A stretch of 64,000 nt of DNA from Leucaena leucocephala (Eukaryota > Streptophyta > Magnoliopsida > Fabales > Fabaceae). Positions within the stretch are counted from its first letter, which is position 1. Every line of letters begins with the position of its first letter. The stretch is from positions 12,137,001 through 12,201,000 of the forward strand of contig CM073562.1 of the NCBI GenBank assembly GCA_037074615.1, written 5' to 3'. Shown piece after piece: positions 1 to 11,793 of the stretch. The translations under genes were made by a program, and so were the position numbers. The notes below the pieces were generated by a model. The model saw only the letters and a program-made list of their open reading frames with translations, had not been told where the DNA came from and made no database searches.

Positions 1-721
1 TCCTGGTCTCTCCTGTGCTGGGCCGTATTTCTAGCCTCAGGTTCTACCATGGCCATGGTTAATTGCTCAATTGCATCCTATTTTTGTAGAATATATTGGA
101 CCTTTCGGTGCCAAATATTCTAGTTGTCCCTGTTGAGTTTTCCCCTTGTTCAATTCAGCAATAATGTTCTTTGATGCCATTATTCAATATCAGTTATATG
201 ACAAACCTTTCCCACATTAATTTATTGAACCATAGAACATTTAAGTGAATTTACATATATATATATATATAGCACATGTAAAGAATACAATGTCATATAC
301 TTTTTTTTTTATCAGAAAATAATATCACTAGACCCATAATCAAGCGAATACGCTTGTACCTCCCATCACACAAGCACTAACAACACCATCATTTTCTATC
401 AAAATTAATATAAGCATTACTCTCATCAAATATTGCTTTTCAGAATACCCATTATCTAAAAAAGCTCCCACTTATAAAAGGTATACATGAATCATAACTA
501 AGATAAGGAAATGAAATGAAACATGTTTTTCTTGCGTATAAGGCATGTAATAAATGACAAGTCTTTACAAAGAAAGAGTAATAAAGGATGTCCTTAACAA
601 AGTAAAGCAATGGAAATCAAAATACAAATTTACATCATTTGATATGAGCTTTACAATATTCTAACATCGTTTTTCTTAACTTCTTAAGCTCACAAGGCAG
701 CTTTTTAAGGTTAGATACAAA
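1..721. other. No gene recognised; AT-rich noncoding DNA
   Basis: I see no coding region with recognisable motifs here. There is a short AT dinucleotide run near 256-271 and a T-run near 301-310. The segment probably belongs to decayed repeat DNA like its surroundings. Confidence 0.5.
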
Positions 722-1300
722 TTATATTATTCTAAGCCAATATTTCTTGCTCATGCGTCCTGGTTTGGGCTTGCCTCTAACTCTTGTTACTCTTATATAT
801 TCCATTATGACTTTCAAGTATAATTCAGTGTTCTCTTATCTGTCATGCATTCAATGTAATCACCAATCATGCCATTAATGCCTTTTATGTTTGTTAATTT
901 GGCTACATCTTTTTCAACTATGTTCATGGCCAAAGAAGGGGTTAGAGGTTGGTTCACTTCTTCTCCATCCTCAACTTGAGATTCACTGTTAAGAGTAGGC
1001 ACCATCTTGGAGTTTAAATCTGAAGATACCATGAAAGGCTATAGAGGAAGTGGTTTGATAGGGAATAAAGTTTCTGAGCACGGTCCGGAATCATTTCTTT
1101 CTTTTGGTTTCTCTTGCGGAACTTCCTCCATCAACTCCTCTGGGTCCTCTTCAGAAAGTTCATCAAGATCTTGTTCTAGATCCTCCTCAGGTTCCCCTAG
1201 GGTCCTCTTGAAGGTTTTCCTCTAGGTTATTGACCTCATCCAAGAATGAGATGTCATCATTTAAAGTATATCCCAGAGGTTCGGTGCTAGATGAAGTCAT
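722..1300 (-). pseudogene. Decayed ORF for an acidic protein with a basic tail, family unknown
   Basis: Read on the minus strand from ATG at 1298-1300, a protein-like sequence of about 190 residues can be followed if two frameshifts (near 1200 and 830) and one stop (near 1040) are ignored. The middle is very rich in Glu and Asp (for example the stretch EEDLEQDLDELSEEDPEEL). The end is basic (RGKPKPGRMSKKYW). I do not recognise the family. The neighbourhood is repeat debris, so an accessory ORF of a retrotransposon is as likely as a captured host gene. Amino-acid composition held in one inferred frame across several breaks suggests former coding, but no homology was tested. Confidence 0.35.
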
Positions 1301-2679
1301 TTTTCACCTAAATAATAAAAAATATTAATTATCATAATTTTATGGAATTTTTAAACACAAAAAATACCAGAACATATACTGAATATTCATAAATAGGTCC
1401 AGAATTGCCCCCAAAATTAGGCAAATTATATGTCAAAATAAAGATCTTGATTTTAGGGATTTTTAGGAACAAACCGCACCTCAATTGGAGGTCCCACTCT
1501 CCCTCACGCGTCCCAAGAAGAAAAAATTCAGAAAAAAATAAAAAATTGAACAAAGCCCACTCTCAACCTCTGGTGTGTGCACTGTAAGCGCCAATCTAGT
1601 GCTGCCACGTGGCTACTGCCACATGTCAGCCACCAGATTTTCCCTCTTTTTTTTAAATTTCAAATTTTTTAATTAAAAAAATGTTTTTTAGGACTCGGCT
1701 GCGTGCAGCCCAGTCCGAAGAATAGTGATGCATCGCTTTTTTTTTTATTACATTTTAAAGGACCAAAACAGTGTCATTTCTGTTGGAAGTCATCTTCAAC
1801 CTCCAGCCGGGTCAAGATGACCCATTTTACAGAGGTGGGTGGGTTAATCGGACCCGCCACCTTCTCTTCTCTGTAACTCCACCATCCGATGTCCATTTTT
1901 GACATTTTTGGAGTCATTTTCCATCGTTTTCACGAGCTCTACATAATGGGACTATTTTTAAAGTATAAATTAGAGGTTTTCAGGTGACCCAATTTTACCC
2001 GAAACTTCTCTCTTCCATAACTCTATCCTCAAACGTCCATTTTTTACGTTCTTATAGTATATTCTCATTATTTTTGTAAGCTCTTCTCAATGGTACTATT
2101 TTTAGAGGCTAAAATAGTTGTTTACAGAAAGTCAAAAATTTGTAAAGAATGTTGTACGTGTTGTTTTTCACCCTCTTACTTCTATAGTATGAATTACTAT
2201 AAAAAAACTAGCAGAGATAGATTCATGCAGCAGAAATAGTCATGAAAATAAGAACCTGGCTCATGATACCATTATAGCTTTACGGGCGTACCTATAGTTG
2301 GTTCTGCTTCAGGTACCCACACGGCAACATGGCACCGTTGCTAGACCCAGGTTTCTAGTACACAGAAAAGGCACACTCAAAAGAGAAGAGGAGAGTCTGT
2401 TTCTATTCTTCACAAAGAGAAGAAGAGAGCTTCTATGTTGTTTTCCAGAGAGAACAACTTCCTTTTCACTTTTTATTTTGTGTACCCCATTTACGCATGA
2501 TCAGATAATAGGGGGAGAGGGGAGGTTTTCTAACTGTTCCCTCCATCAGTTTGAATATCTTAGGATATTCATACTGATGACCCAACTCCTTGGGTATTTA
2601 CACTTCAGTTCCACATACACATATGTAGGTCTGGGCCTAATACACTAAGGGTAGACCGACCCATTTTCCTACAAAATCA
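1301..2679. other. Noncoding repeat-like DNA, no gene seen
   Basis: No supported gene. The stretch mixes AT-rich and GC-richer blocks typical of old LTR sequence. At 2258-2271 the minus strand reads TGGTATCATGAGCC, close to the usual plant initiator-tRNA-Met primer site but with an extra T and no convincing LTR end beside it, so I do not annotate it as a PBS. Confidence 0.4.
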
Positions 2680-3745
2680 TAATCATTAAGCCCTAAGTTC
2701 CCCAACAATCAAGCTTTCACATCTCACAACATCTATTTTCTACACAATCATTTACTACAATCCAAACACTTAAGTCTTAACACAACACTACCACTCCATA
2801 TATATCCTCATGTTTGCTACAATAATAGAGAATAATCTCAACACCCCACAATCGTAAAAAAAAAACAACCTCCTTTTATATTTCTCTGTGAACTTACACA
2901 GATCAGAAGAACAAAAATATGTAGTAGCCACATTGTGATTCAAGCCTATTTTTCATGCTTTTAAATCAGCCAAATACACTAGAAATAAACCCACATACAA
3001 CCTCAAACATATATAGCCTTAGTTTAATTTTAAATATAACAATCTCAATACTTTACTCATCTTTTCTGAATTGAACATCATCCACCAATGCACCCTCATT
3101 TCATCAACAACACCCACTCAAAAGTACAGAATATAGTGAGTATTGCCAACATACTCTCTCTGATATGCTTAGTAGATCAAATAAAGGAAGAACATGTAGT
3201 AACCATCTAATATAAACACATCTTTATTTCAAGTTTCAATCAGTGACCCAACCCCAGAATTTCAAAATCCCAGCGACGGTGAACAAAAAATAGAGTCAGG
3301 ACACTTATCGTTGCAAATTGACAATTCTACAAACCAATCTCCAGCGTCATGAGCTTGTGTTTCCTCCCTCTTCCATCACTATCTCAATCGACTCTTGCAC
3401 TTTCTCTTGCAGGTCATTCTCTCTCTCTACTTTGCCTTCTGTTGAAGGAAAGGGAATCTGTGGGAAATAAAATGGAAAGGGGATAAGTTGTAATGTTTGA
3501 TAGAGAGGAGGTATCTGATGAGGGTGACACGTGGAAGGAAAGGGATGATGTGTAAACTAATAGGTGACACTAAACCTTTGAATTAGTCACAATAAGAATC
3601 CATTTATCTTCCACTTATGTTTTAAGCTTTTATCAAACTCTTCTTTAATTTTTAAGCCTTTATTCAAAATTTTTTCTTCTATAGCTCCCTCAATCATTTA
3701 TATAATTTCCTAATTATTGCTTTATCCAAATTTTGGGATGTTACA
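2680..3745 (-). repeat. Probable 3' LTR remnant of a decayed Ty3/gypsy element
   Basis: The upper boundary is supported: on the minus strand the sequence starts TGTAACATCCC at 3745, directly after a purine-rich tract (3746-3758) that follows decayed gypsy integrase sequence. The same order of integrase end, purine tract and TGT-starting LTR occurs in the complete element at 11738. The lower boundary near 2680 is a guess, because no matching CA end or target duplication was found. Confidence 0.4.
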
Positions 3746-4345
3746 ATTCTCTCCTCTTAACAAAATATTTTGTCCTCAAAATTTAAAATGTACCTTATAG
3801 CATAAAATATGGGTAATGCTTTCTAATGTCCTCCACTAACTCCTAGGTTGCCTCTCTAGGAGATAATCTTTCCCATACAAATTTTATGAACATTATACTT
3901 TTATTCCTGAGCCACTTCTCTTATTTATCAATTATCTACTCTAGCTTAACGTTGAATGTCAAATCTTTTTGTACTCAAATGTTTTCATGTTCAATGACAG
4001 TCTCAAGGTTTGGTTGATACCATTTTAATTGGGACCCATGGAAAACATTGTGAAGTTTGCTTAAGTGTGGGGGCAATACTATTATGTATGCCACTAGTCT
4101 AACTTTTTCCAAGATCTCAAATGGCCTTCTTCATTTATCCGAGCAACCTATCTGTCAACTTTGGGCTACCAAAAACTTTTTTCGTATCATTTTGCCCTAT
4201 TCTAATGTTTGATCTATCAGGTCTGGACCATGTAGTCCTCTCTCCTTCAACTCAATTTAGTAAAAAGGGGACCTGACTTCCTCCCACACAGTGCTTTGAA
4301 TGGAACCATTTGAAAACTTGCATGATAACTATTGTTATATATGAA
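3746..4345 (-). pseudogene. Ty3/gypsy pol remnant: integrase C-terminus and chromodomain-like tail
   Basis: Minus-strand translation gives, with several stops, the hallmarks of the gypsy integrase C-terminus: PFEILEKVRLVAY, then LPPHLSKLHNVFH and SQLKWY. These are followed by a chromodomain-like stretch (IKFVWERLSPREAT) and the usual YP-rich tail. Comparable blocks in the complete element lie at 11794-12450. Protease, RT and most of the integrase are absent. It abuts a CACTA transposase fragment on the other strand. It has no intact reading frame. Confidence 0.75.
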
Positions 4346-4569
4346 TTCAATGAACTTCAATCATGAAAATTTTCCATTAACACACGTTTCCTTATCATTA
4401 TAGTTGACTATTATTCATTATGTTCTACTAGTTTTATAACCGCTAAAAAGTTTGACTGTTATGTAGCCGTTGAATCATATCTTTAAAAGCTGAACAACTT
4501 TATTTTATGTTCATTTTAACTTAACGATGTGCGTGATGCTTTCTGACTTTATGAAATTAAGGAGCCAGA

Positions 4570-4892
4570 TGAAGTAGAGTGGCCTCTTCTGGAGTTTGTT
4601 AGAAAAGAAACTGCCATGGAGTTTTTTAACTTCATGAACAAGCCGATAAACCTCTTTATTTGAGGTACACAAAGTATTCTAAGTTGTCATTCTTATTAAG
4701 GATGCATCATATCAAATGCATGTGCGGTATGACTAAAAAGGTAATGTCCATGTTATTGGAGTTACAAGGAGATGCTTTCCCTCAAGTTGAATTCCCTCCA
4801 TATTTTTATGAAGCAAAAAAGATGACTAACAAACTTGGCTTGAACTACAAGAAGATGTACATGCCCAAATTATTGTATGTTATATTAGGGAG
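4570..4892 (+). pseudogene. CACTA (En/Spm) TNP2-type transposase pseudogene, first part
   Basis: The plus strand encodes MEFFNFMNKADKPLY, then KYSKLSFLLRMHHIKC, then LLELQGDAFPQ and FYEAKKMTNKLGLNYKK, the order seen at the start of plant CACTA TNP2 transposases. The reading is cut at 4892 by a solo LTR and resumes at 6710. Stops after the junction show it is dead. The true 5' end of the transposase and the CACTA terminus were not found. Confidence 0.75.
4888..4892. repeat. Target-site duplication GGGAG, left
   Basis: The 5 bp GGGAG directly precede the LTR start TGTTGGAAAT and are repeated exactly after its end at 6705-6709, as expected for LTR-retrotransposon integration. Confidence 0.85.
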
Positions 4893-6704
4893 TGTTGGAA
4901 ATCGTGCCCTAGGGGCCAATCATTGTCTTATGAACATTATTGATTTATGAATTTATTAATTGTGTTATCATATTATTTGCATGTTTACTATGATGACCAT
5001 CCTTGGGTAATTTATGATCTTATCCTAAATGTCCCTGGACGGTCATCTATGCGGGAGCAGAGATGAAATAAGACCAGTATGACTTTGAAGATGTATAGAG
5101 ATATAAATCAAAGTCATAGGCACATGTAAGAGTACAAGGGTGCTGGACCGACCCGCTATAAGAGAACTGCATGGGTAACGTCATAAGCTTCTCTCATATA
5201 CAAACCATGTCAATATGCCCTTTGACCTGAGATCATCATGGATTCCTACATGACAAACGCTCATCTTTGACCTAGTCAAAAGTCACTTTTGACCGAGTGA
5301 TCATAAAGACTATGTTCGGGCTTAGTGGTTTTTCATGCGGAGGAATGTGAATGGTCAAGATGGAATTTGTCCCTCACATTCGTGGAGAGATATTATTAGG
5401 CCCCTCGATGAGTGAGTCTGAGAAATGTATGGCCATACTGTAATGGAAAGGTAGTTCCATTTCTAGAGTCAGACTACTCAGGGATCGAGAAAGTAACGGT
5501 CAGGAATAGGAGGATGACATTATCCATGCCTCATCCATGACCAAAATATCGCGTGACAGAAGGGACATGATATGGTTGTATAAAAGGTTATATCGTTTAT
5601 CGATCCTCATATAATTTGGGTAGTCGTTATGTCTTGCTAGAGACCACTTGCGACTTGTGGGCCAGAATAGCAAATGGCCCACTGCCAACTTCGTATGGGC
5701 CTACAGGGTCGCACACAAAATAGCCCAACACGAGCTATGATGTCCAGATTCATTGAATCTAAGACGTGTCCAGATTCAATGAATGATCCAGGGTGGATGT
5801 ATATATTTATTTATATTTATATTCGTATACATATAATTTCATATATATATATATTATATATATGAGATATATGAGATTTAATTTATAAGGATAAATTATA
5901 TCTCTATCACGTTTGAATTTGAAATTCGAATTGATAGGATATCTCATATAAGAGATATTTATGAGATTTAATTTATAAGGATAAATTATATCTCTATCAC
6001 GTTTGAATTTGAAATTCAAATTGATAGGATATCTCATATTTGATTTATGGGAATAAATTAAATATAATTTAGTCTCATCTTTATTTAAAGTTAAATAAAT
6101 AGGTAATTAAATCTGTGGGACGGATTTAATATTATTTATTTAATTAGTTTCTTATAAAATTATACAATATATGATATTGTATCAATTCGGAATTAATATA
6201 AGATTAACTCCAAAATCCAATTCGGTTAAGTAAAAAACGCATAGCATCCTCTATATCTGATTGGAGGAGCTACGTTTGAGTATAACACAGAGCACAGAAA
6301 GGCCAAACGGAATCTGCAAAAGGTTTGTAGACAAGAAACTGCCAAAATAGAGATGGAGACTTGTGAAAGACTAGGAGGGACAGGAGACGCTAGCACGTCG
6401 TTCGTGGTTGGAACGCTGTTCGTGTGGATACCAGTAGAGGAAGCCGACCTGAGGCGTCGACTTCTTGTGATCGGAAAGAGACCATCGTCCACAGAGTGAA
6501 TCTGTGAAGGTCGCTGAGGAACACTCCGTTGACTTCCTGCGATCAGAAAGAGATCACCAGCCACGTAGAGAAGTTGTGAAATTCGCTGAGCAGCACTGAG
6601 GGTAATGATTCTTTCCACTTGACTTAAACACATACGGCAGATCCTAGCAAGGAATGGAAAATTTTTAAAGTTTATTTCCGCTGCGTGTCTTCCAATTCCT
6701 TACA
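4893..6704 (+). mobile_element. Solo LTR, Ty1/copia-like, copy 1
   Basis: The 1812 bp unit begins TGTTGGAAAT and ends TTCCTTACA, so it has TG...CA ends. It is flanked by the perfect 5 bp duplication GGGAG and interrupts a CACTA transposase reading that continues on the far side. A second copy lies at 33164-34863. No internal retrotransposon sequence is present, so it is a solo LTR left by recombination between two LTRs. Copia affiliation and plus orientation are inferred from the end region (TTCCGCTGCG close to the 3' terminus), which resembles many plant copia LTRs. ORFs inside it are not conserved as proteins. Confidence 0.85.
5863..6042. repeat. 90-bp tandem duplication within the solo LTR
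   Basis: Two head-to-tail copies of about 90 bp share the core GAGATTTAATTTATAAGG at 5873 and 5963. The other solo LTR (34140 onward) has only one copy, so the duplication is private to this copy. Confidence 0.8.
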
Positions 6705-6709
6705 GGGAG
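6705..6709. repeat. Target-site duplication GGGAG, right
   Basis: Exact partner of 4888-4892. Together they bracket the solo LTR. Confidence 0.85.
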
Positions 6710-7065
6710 AAGGTACAAACAGGGAGATTTTTACGTGATGTAAGACATCTCAGTACAAGTCAATAAGGAAGGGAAAAAGAAAAAGAAGAAATAGCTAAAA
6801 TTATAAGGTATAATTCATTGTAATGTGTTACTTATTATGTATATGAATAAAATTTAATGCAGTTCTCAATACTTTGAATTGTTAGGCACTTTCCTTTGAA
6901 ACTGTGGCTACAAAGAATGTATACGTCATCAAAAATGGCTAAGCATATGAGGTGGCACGTGACTAAGTACAATCCAGATGGTAAGTTAAGACCTCCATGA
7001 GATTCGGAGGCATGGAAAACGTTTGACATGAAAGTTTTAGACTTTACTGGTTAACCTAGAAATGT
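6710..7065 (+). pseudogene. CACTA TNP2-type transposase pseudogene, continuation
   Basis: After the solo LTR the plus strand continues the same TNP2-like order: a KTSQYKS segment, a lysine-rich run followed by EIAKIIRY, and then MAKHMRWHVTKYNPDGKLR and DSEAWKTFD. These blocks are characteristic of CACTA TNP2 proteins (H-x-W and DxEAWKxFD regions). Stops and frameshifts occur near 6740, 6990 and 7045. The reading ends at about 7065, where copia sequence on the opposite strand begins, so the catalytic transposase core is missing here. Confidence 0.75.
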
Positions 7066-8520
7066 ATGTCTTGCATTGCAACATACTTTTGAGCATAGCC
7101 TTTAGCAATAAGGCATGCCTTAAGGCATTCAAGTGTGCCATTAGCTTTAGTTTTAGGGATCAACACCTATTTACACCAATAGTTTTCTTTCCTACCGGTA
7201 AATCTACTATAGTTCACATACTAGCACGATTAAGGGCCGTTATCTCCTCCTCTATAGCAGAATGCCAACCTGGGTGGTACAAAGCCTAAAGAAGGGACTA
7301 GGGTACTAAAAATAATGTCTAAAGAGGTAATGAAGGCACGAGAAGTAGTGAAGAGGTGGTTATAGGAAACAAAAGAAGAAATATGATAGGCACAGATACG
7401 TTTACCTTTGCGGAGGGCAGTGGGCAAATTAATGGAGGGATTAGGATCTAGAATAGGAGGTGTCTTAGAGTCAAAAATTGGGTTAGGGTCAGGCTTAGGG
7501 TGAATGATGCTTGTGGTAGGATCTGATGATGAAGCAGACAGTGGTAGAGCTGAATCTAGCGCAATAAAATGATTAATTTCCTTCAAATGCCTCGTATAAA
7601 CTTGAGATAAATATGGTATACTAGGTACCTGTATGGGAGCTGGGCTGGTGATGGTAAGGGAACAATATACCAAAAGAGTGTCTTCTTCCACAAGTGGAGA
7701 AGGAGGAGCGGAAATGTTAAAGGAAAAATATGTAATAGATTCCTAAAAAAATAACATCTGTGTAAACTAGGTAACGATTAAGAGTAAGAAAGAAACACTG
7801 ATAACCCTTATGAACACAAGAGTAGCCAAGAAAGACACACTTGAGGGATTTATGATCTAATTGAGAGATAGTAAGACACACATCTCAAACAAAACACACA
7901 CAGACAAAAATATTAGGATCAATAGGAAACAAAGACTTACAAGGAAATAAAGTGGTGTAGGGAATATGACTATCAATAACAGAGGAATACATGCGATTAA
8001 TGAGAAAGTAAGGAATAGAGACCGCATCTACCCAAAAGGCTTTTGGAAACCTACATTTGAAATAAAAGTGCACGGGCTACTTCTAATAAGTGGCAATTTT
8101 TTCTTTCGGCAACACCATTATGATCTAGTGTATCAACATAAGAAGCTTGATGTAGAATTCTGTTTTGAAGCATGAAAAAGTGGAATGATAAAAAAAAATA
8201 TTCTTTAGCATTATCACTAAGCAAGGTATAGATACGAGTATGGAATTTATTTTTAATTCCACAATAAAGGCATAAAAGTGAGAGAACAACTCAAAACGAC
8301 TTTTCATTAAATAACCAAGTAGTGTGGGAATAATTATCAACAAATGTAATAAAGTACTTGAAAAAGCTTTGGACTCAACTGGACATAGACCCCAAACATC
8401 ATAATGCACTAACTCAAAAGGAGACGAATCCCATTTATTGACTCGAGATACTAAAGGAAAACAATGATGTTTAGCAAATTGATATGACTCACAATCTAAT
8501 AATGATTGATTTGCTCATAT
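7066..8520 (-). pseudogene. Ty1/copia pol pseudogene: integrase to start of RT
   Basis: Reading the minus strand from high to low coordinates gives the copia order. First comes ESYQFAKHH with ELVHYDVWG (integrase zinc-site and core start, about 8500-8380). Next are integrase core fragments and KAFWVDAVSIPYFLINRM (about 8045). Then comes the linker ALRKGKRI...FVSYNHL (about 7420-7340) and the RT start HPGWHSAIEEEITAL (about 7270) leading to LKACLIAKGYAQ (about 7115). Frames change several times and stops are frequent. The upstream part of the same element (protease and GAG-pre-integrase) lies at 21646-22190, displaced by later insertions. Confidence 0.85.
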
Positions 8521-8572
8521 TGTCATTATCCAATCCATCAAAAATAATAATTGTACCCAATAATGTAGTATA

Positions 8573-8577
8573 AGGCA
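8573..8577. repeat. Target-site duplication AGGCA, left
   Basis: AGGCA directly precedes the LTR start at 8578 and is repeated exactly at 20208-20212 after the right LTR. Confidence 0.95.
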
Positions 8578-11500
8578 TGTAACATCCTTACTTTTAACCT
8601 CAATTATAATCCATTAGAAGTGATTGGAACCAATTATAAGATCATTTGCTTTGAAAACATCCATTTTCAAAGATTTGCTCTCGGGTACTGTTCACTGTTA
8701 CTGTTCATTTGGTAATTCCAGAACATGTACCCTACTTTGAAAATTCATAATTAATTGTAGAAAAATCAAAATAATATGGTTCCAATTTCTAATAAATCTC
8801 TTTCATAAATATTTGAGGGAAAAATATGAAACTGAGGTTTTCTGGTCCAAATGAAATCAGTTTATTGGTTAAAAATCACTGTTCATTTGGTAAAATCTGG
8901 AAGTTCCAGTTTCTTTGCCTTAACTTTAAAAATTCGTTTCTCTTTGGTTACTTGTCCAAATGAACTGTGTTACATATGGAATTAAAGCTCTAGACGTCCT
9001 CTTTAATATCAGAAAATTTCATAGAAAAATTCGTTCATTTGATATATGAAATCATTGCATGAACGTCACTGCCTCTCAGCACTCGTTTTATCTCAATTCC
9101 AGATCTTACTTCCAACTTTGGAAAATCATAACAATTCGGATACTTATCCAATTAAGGCGTTCTTGGTGTTCATTTAAATAAATTTAATCATGCCAAGTTT
9201 CAGTCTAAAATTCGTTGATTTAAATGTCATAAACATTGTCACATCACCATGCATACTAGCATATCATCCCATATTGTCATGTAAGTCATATAACTTGTTA
9301 TACAAGCTTAATCATCAACAATTACTCTCTTCCCTTGAGAGGATCCAGCACCTAAAACATAGTTATGCATGTGGAAGGAATGAGATTTCATGGAAATCCC
9401 AATAGCAAGTTACACAAACTATAATATCATGCATGAATAATTGTATGCTTAACATGTTATCATGTGATGGGAGCTACTTCATAATGGTACATAAGCAAAC
9501 TCTAACATGCATATTGTCATGACATAACTTGCAAGGAGTTGCAATCATTCATACTTCATCATAACATGATGACATAAGCTCAAGCTCAACCAAACACCAT
9601 AATCAACAAGCAAGCAAAACAATTAAACAAACATGAGTTATAGTTAGGTATCCTTGCTACCTCTTAGCTATCTTGGTCAAGACCTTCTTGAACTGCTTTC
9701 CTTCCTTCACAAATGTCAAAACCTAGCCATTACAACATAATATCAAGTTACAACTCAACTTGAAACCAAATCCAAGACTAGGTTTTCACTAGCTCCCTTT
9801 CTTTCTCTAATTTATGTTTCCTACTTCCACCTTTCCAAAATAAATTCTCATGGTTCATTTCCACATAATTTTTCATGTAGAATCCAAATATGAAATCAGA
9901 ATTTCCAAAATCAAAACATACCAATTGCTACAGTACCAAACCGAAATGCATGCTCTTGTTTTCCAAAAATTCTCATTTTGATTCCAATGCTTCCAATACT
10001 TGTTCTCCTACTTTATCCCCACACAATTTTCCATTTTAAACTCATTGGAAGCATCAAAATCATGAAATTCCATCATATGAACAGTACCACGTACAGTACC
10101 AGCAAGAACACAAAACCCTAAATCCAAACATACTTGAATTCACAAGCTTATACCACTTGATTCTAGCTTGTTTAAGCTTGTCTAAACTATCCATAACATA
10201 AAACTCATATTTTAACCACATATGAGCAGTACTTCCAGCAGCAACCATAAGGAAAATATAGCATGAAAACCCCTTAAAACCATGAGCTAACTTGCTAGAA
10301 CAAAGCTCAAGATTAAGGGAGATGATTATCTTGCTTGTTACTTCACTTTGGTTGCTTCTTTCTTGGTTGAATGGAAATTTTGCAAGAGTTTCCCTATGGT
10401 TCACCATGCATGCCTAAGTGTTCTGAATAGGGGGTATTTATAGAGAAATTTGGGTTGAAATGGATGGCCAAGATTGATTTGGTTACTATTTGATCTAAAG
10501 GCTCATATTTAATCTTGGATTTAACTTTTTCATAAAAGAACAATTATGACATCATGTGGGATAGCTCATGGGACACCTAAGAGGGTTAGGTGGCGTGCTG
10601 CCCATGCAAGGAACCTTCTGGAGAAATTCCAGTCCAATCTGGTACCGATCAGTGCAGTTTCACAACAACCGGACCGTGTTCTGTTCCTAATTTTTCATAA
10701 TATACCAGGATATGTATTCTATCCTGGAAATTAATGTCTAGGCTTCTCATATAATTGAAAATATTAGACTTAGTATTTATCTGCCATCCATCCATTGGAA
10801 AATGACCAAAATACCCTTGGTGTCCTTTCGTGCACTGTACTGACCCTAAGGGCATAGTTGTCATTTCACCCCTCTCTGTACTGCCTTATGACATATACTG
10901 GCTCTAATTAATAATATTTATTTCATGTACCACGTTTTTGGCCTGTCCAGAATGACCAAAATGACCTCCATCCATCATTGGTATAGTGTGGGCATCCAGG
11001 GGCATTTTCGTAATTTTGCACTTTTCCTGGACTGCTCTGGTCTCTGGCCCACATAACTGTCCAGTCACCTTAATGGGCTCATGATGGCGCCATTTGGGCC
11101 TCAATATGGGCTTATTGCCTGTATTGCCTTTATGGCCCAATTCACACTATAGCTCCCCCGATCCTATTTATCGGGTATTTTATTTCACTGTAAAATCCCG
11201 TATGGCTTCTACAGGATTCCTTTTCTGACTCTGTCAATTTTATAAATTCATATATTAAATATATGAATTTTCTATAAGGTCTTATCTGATTCTGAGATCT
11301 GAAAAATACTGTAATAATTCCTTCCGACTTCAGGAATTTTTATCAATTAATCGGGACCTCAAACCAAAATTCTGTGTTGCGTTAAACTGACAGGAATATT
11401 TTTGTCTATCTACTGGTAAAATTTGGGTCTGATCTGATTCCGGGCATTTTTGGCCTGTTTTGGCTCAACTTTTCCATATTTACATTTAGGTCCCTTAACT

Positions 11501-11737
11501 TTTGATTAATTGTACTTTAGTCCCTGAACTTTTCATTAATTGCATTTAGGTCCCTCCTTTTATTTCTACTTCAACTTTTTACCTTCAAACTTTTCAATTT
11601 TCGTTTAGGTCCCTATTATTTCCTTAGTTATGAATCCCCTTTCCTTTCTCAATCTGATACAGTCTATTCCAAGAAACTCATATCCATTTCAGATAAACTG
11701 TACAGCTACATCAGGTCAGAAAATTGGGGATATGACA
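8578..11737 (-). repeat. 3' LTR (left) of the complete gypsy element
   Basis: Starts TGTAACATCC and ends ATATGACA in plus orientation. It is nearly identical to 17045-20207. ORFs of 60-115 codons inside occur identically in both LTRs but match no retroelement protein I know. Confidence 0.95.
10435..10442 (-). promoter_or_regulatory. Candidate LTR promoter TATA box, left LTR
   Basis: The minus strand reads TATAAATA, followed downstream by a GC-richer leader. It sits well inside the LTR, dividing a U3-like part of about 1.3 kb from the rest. Inferred from motif only. Confidence 0.4.
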
Positions 11738-11752
11738 TTTCTCTCCCCCTTA
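11738..11752 (-). promoter_or_regulatory. Polypurine tract beside the 3' LTR
   Basis: On the minus strand the bases AAGGGGGAGAGAAA lie immediately before the LTR start TGTCATATCC, the expected place for plus-strand primer formation. Confidence 0.8.
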
Positions 11753-11793
11753 AAATAAATTTTGTCCTCGAAATTTACATTACATGTATACTA

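Noticed and set aside
2258..2271. PBS-like TGGTATCATGAGCC on the minus strand
   Set aside because: It has an extra base relative to the tRNA-Met site and no LTR end next to it.
5500..5865. ORFs shared between the two solo LTRs (also 33770-34135)
   Set aside because: Shared because the LTRs are copies. No protein motif, and the frames differ by substitutions without a coding pattern.
10060..10407. 115-codon minus-strand ORF, also at 18527-18874
   Set aside because: It is identical in both LTRs only because the LTRs are identical. There is no known domain, so conservation is not evidence of coding.
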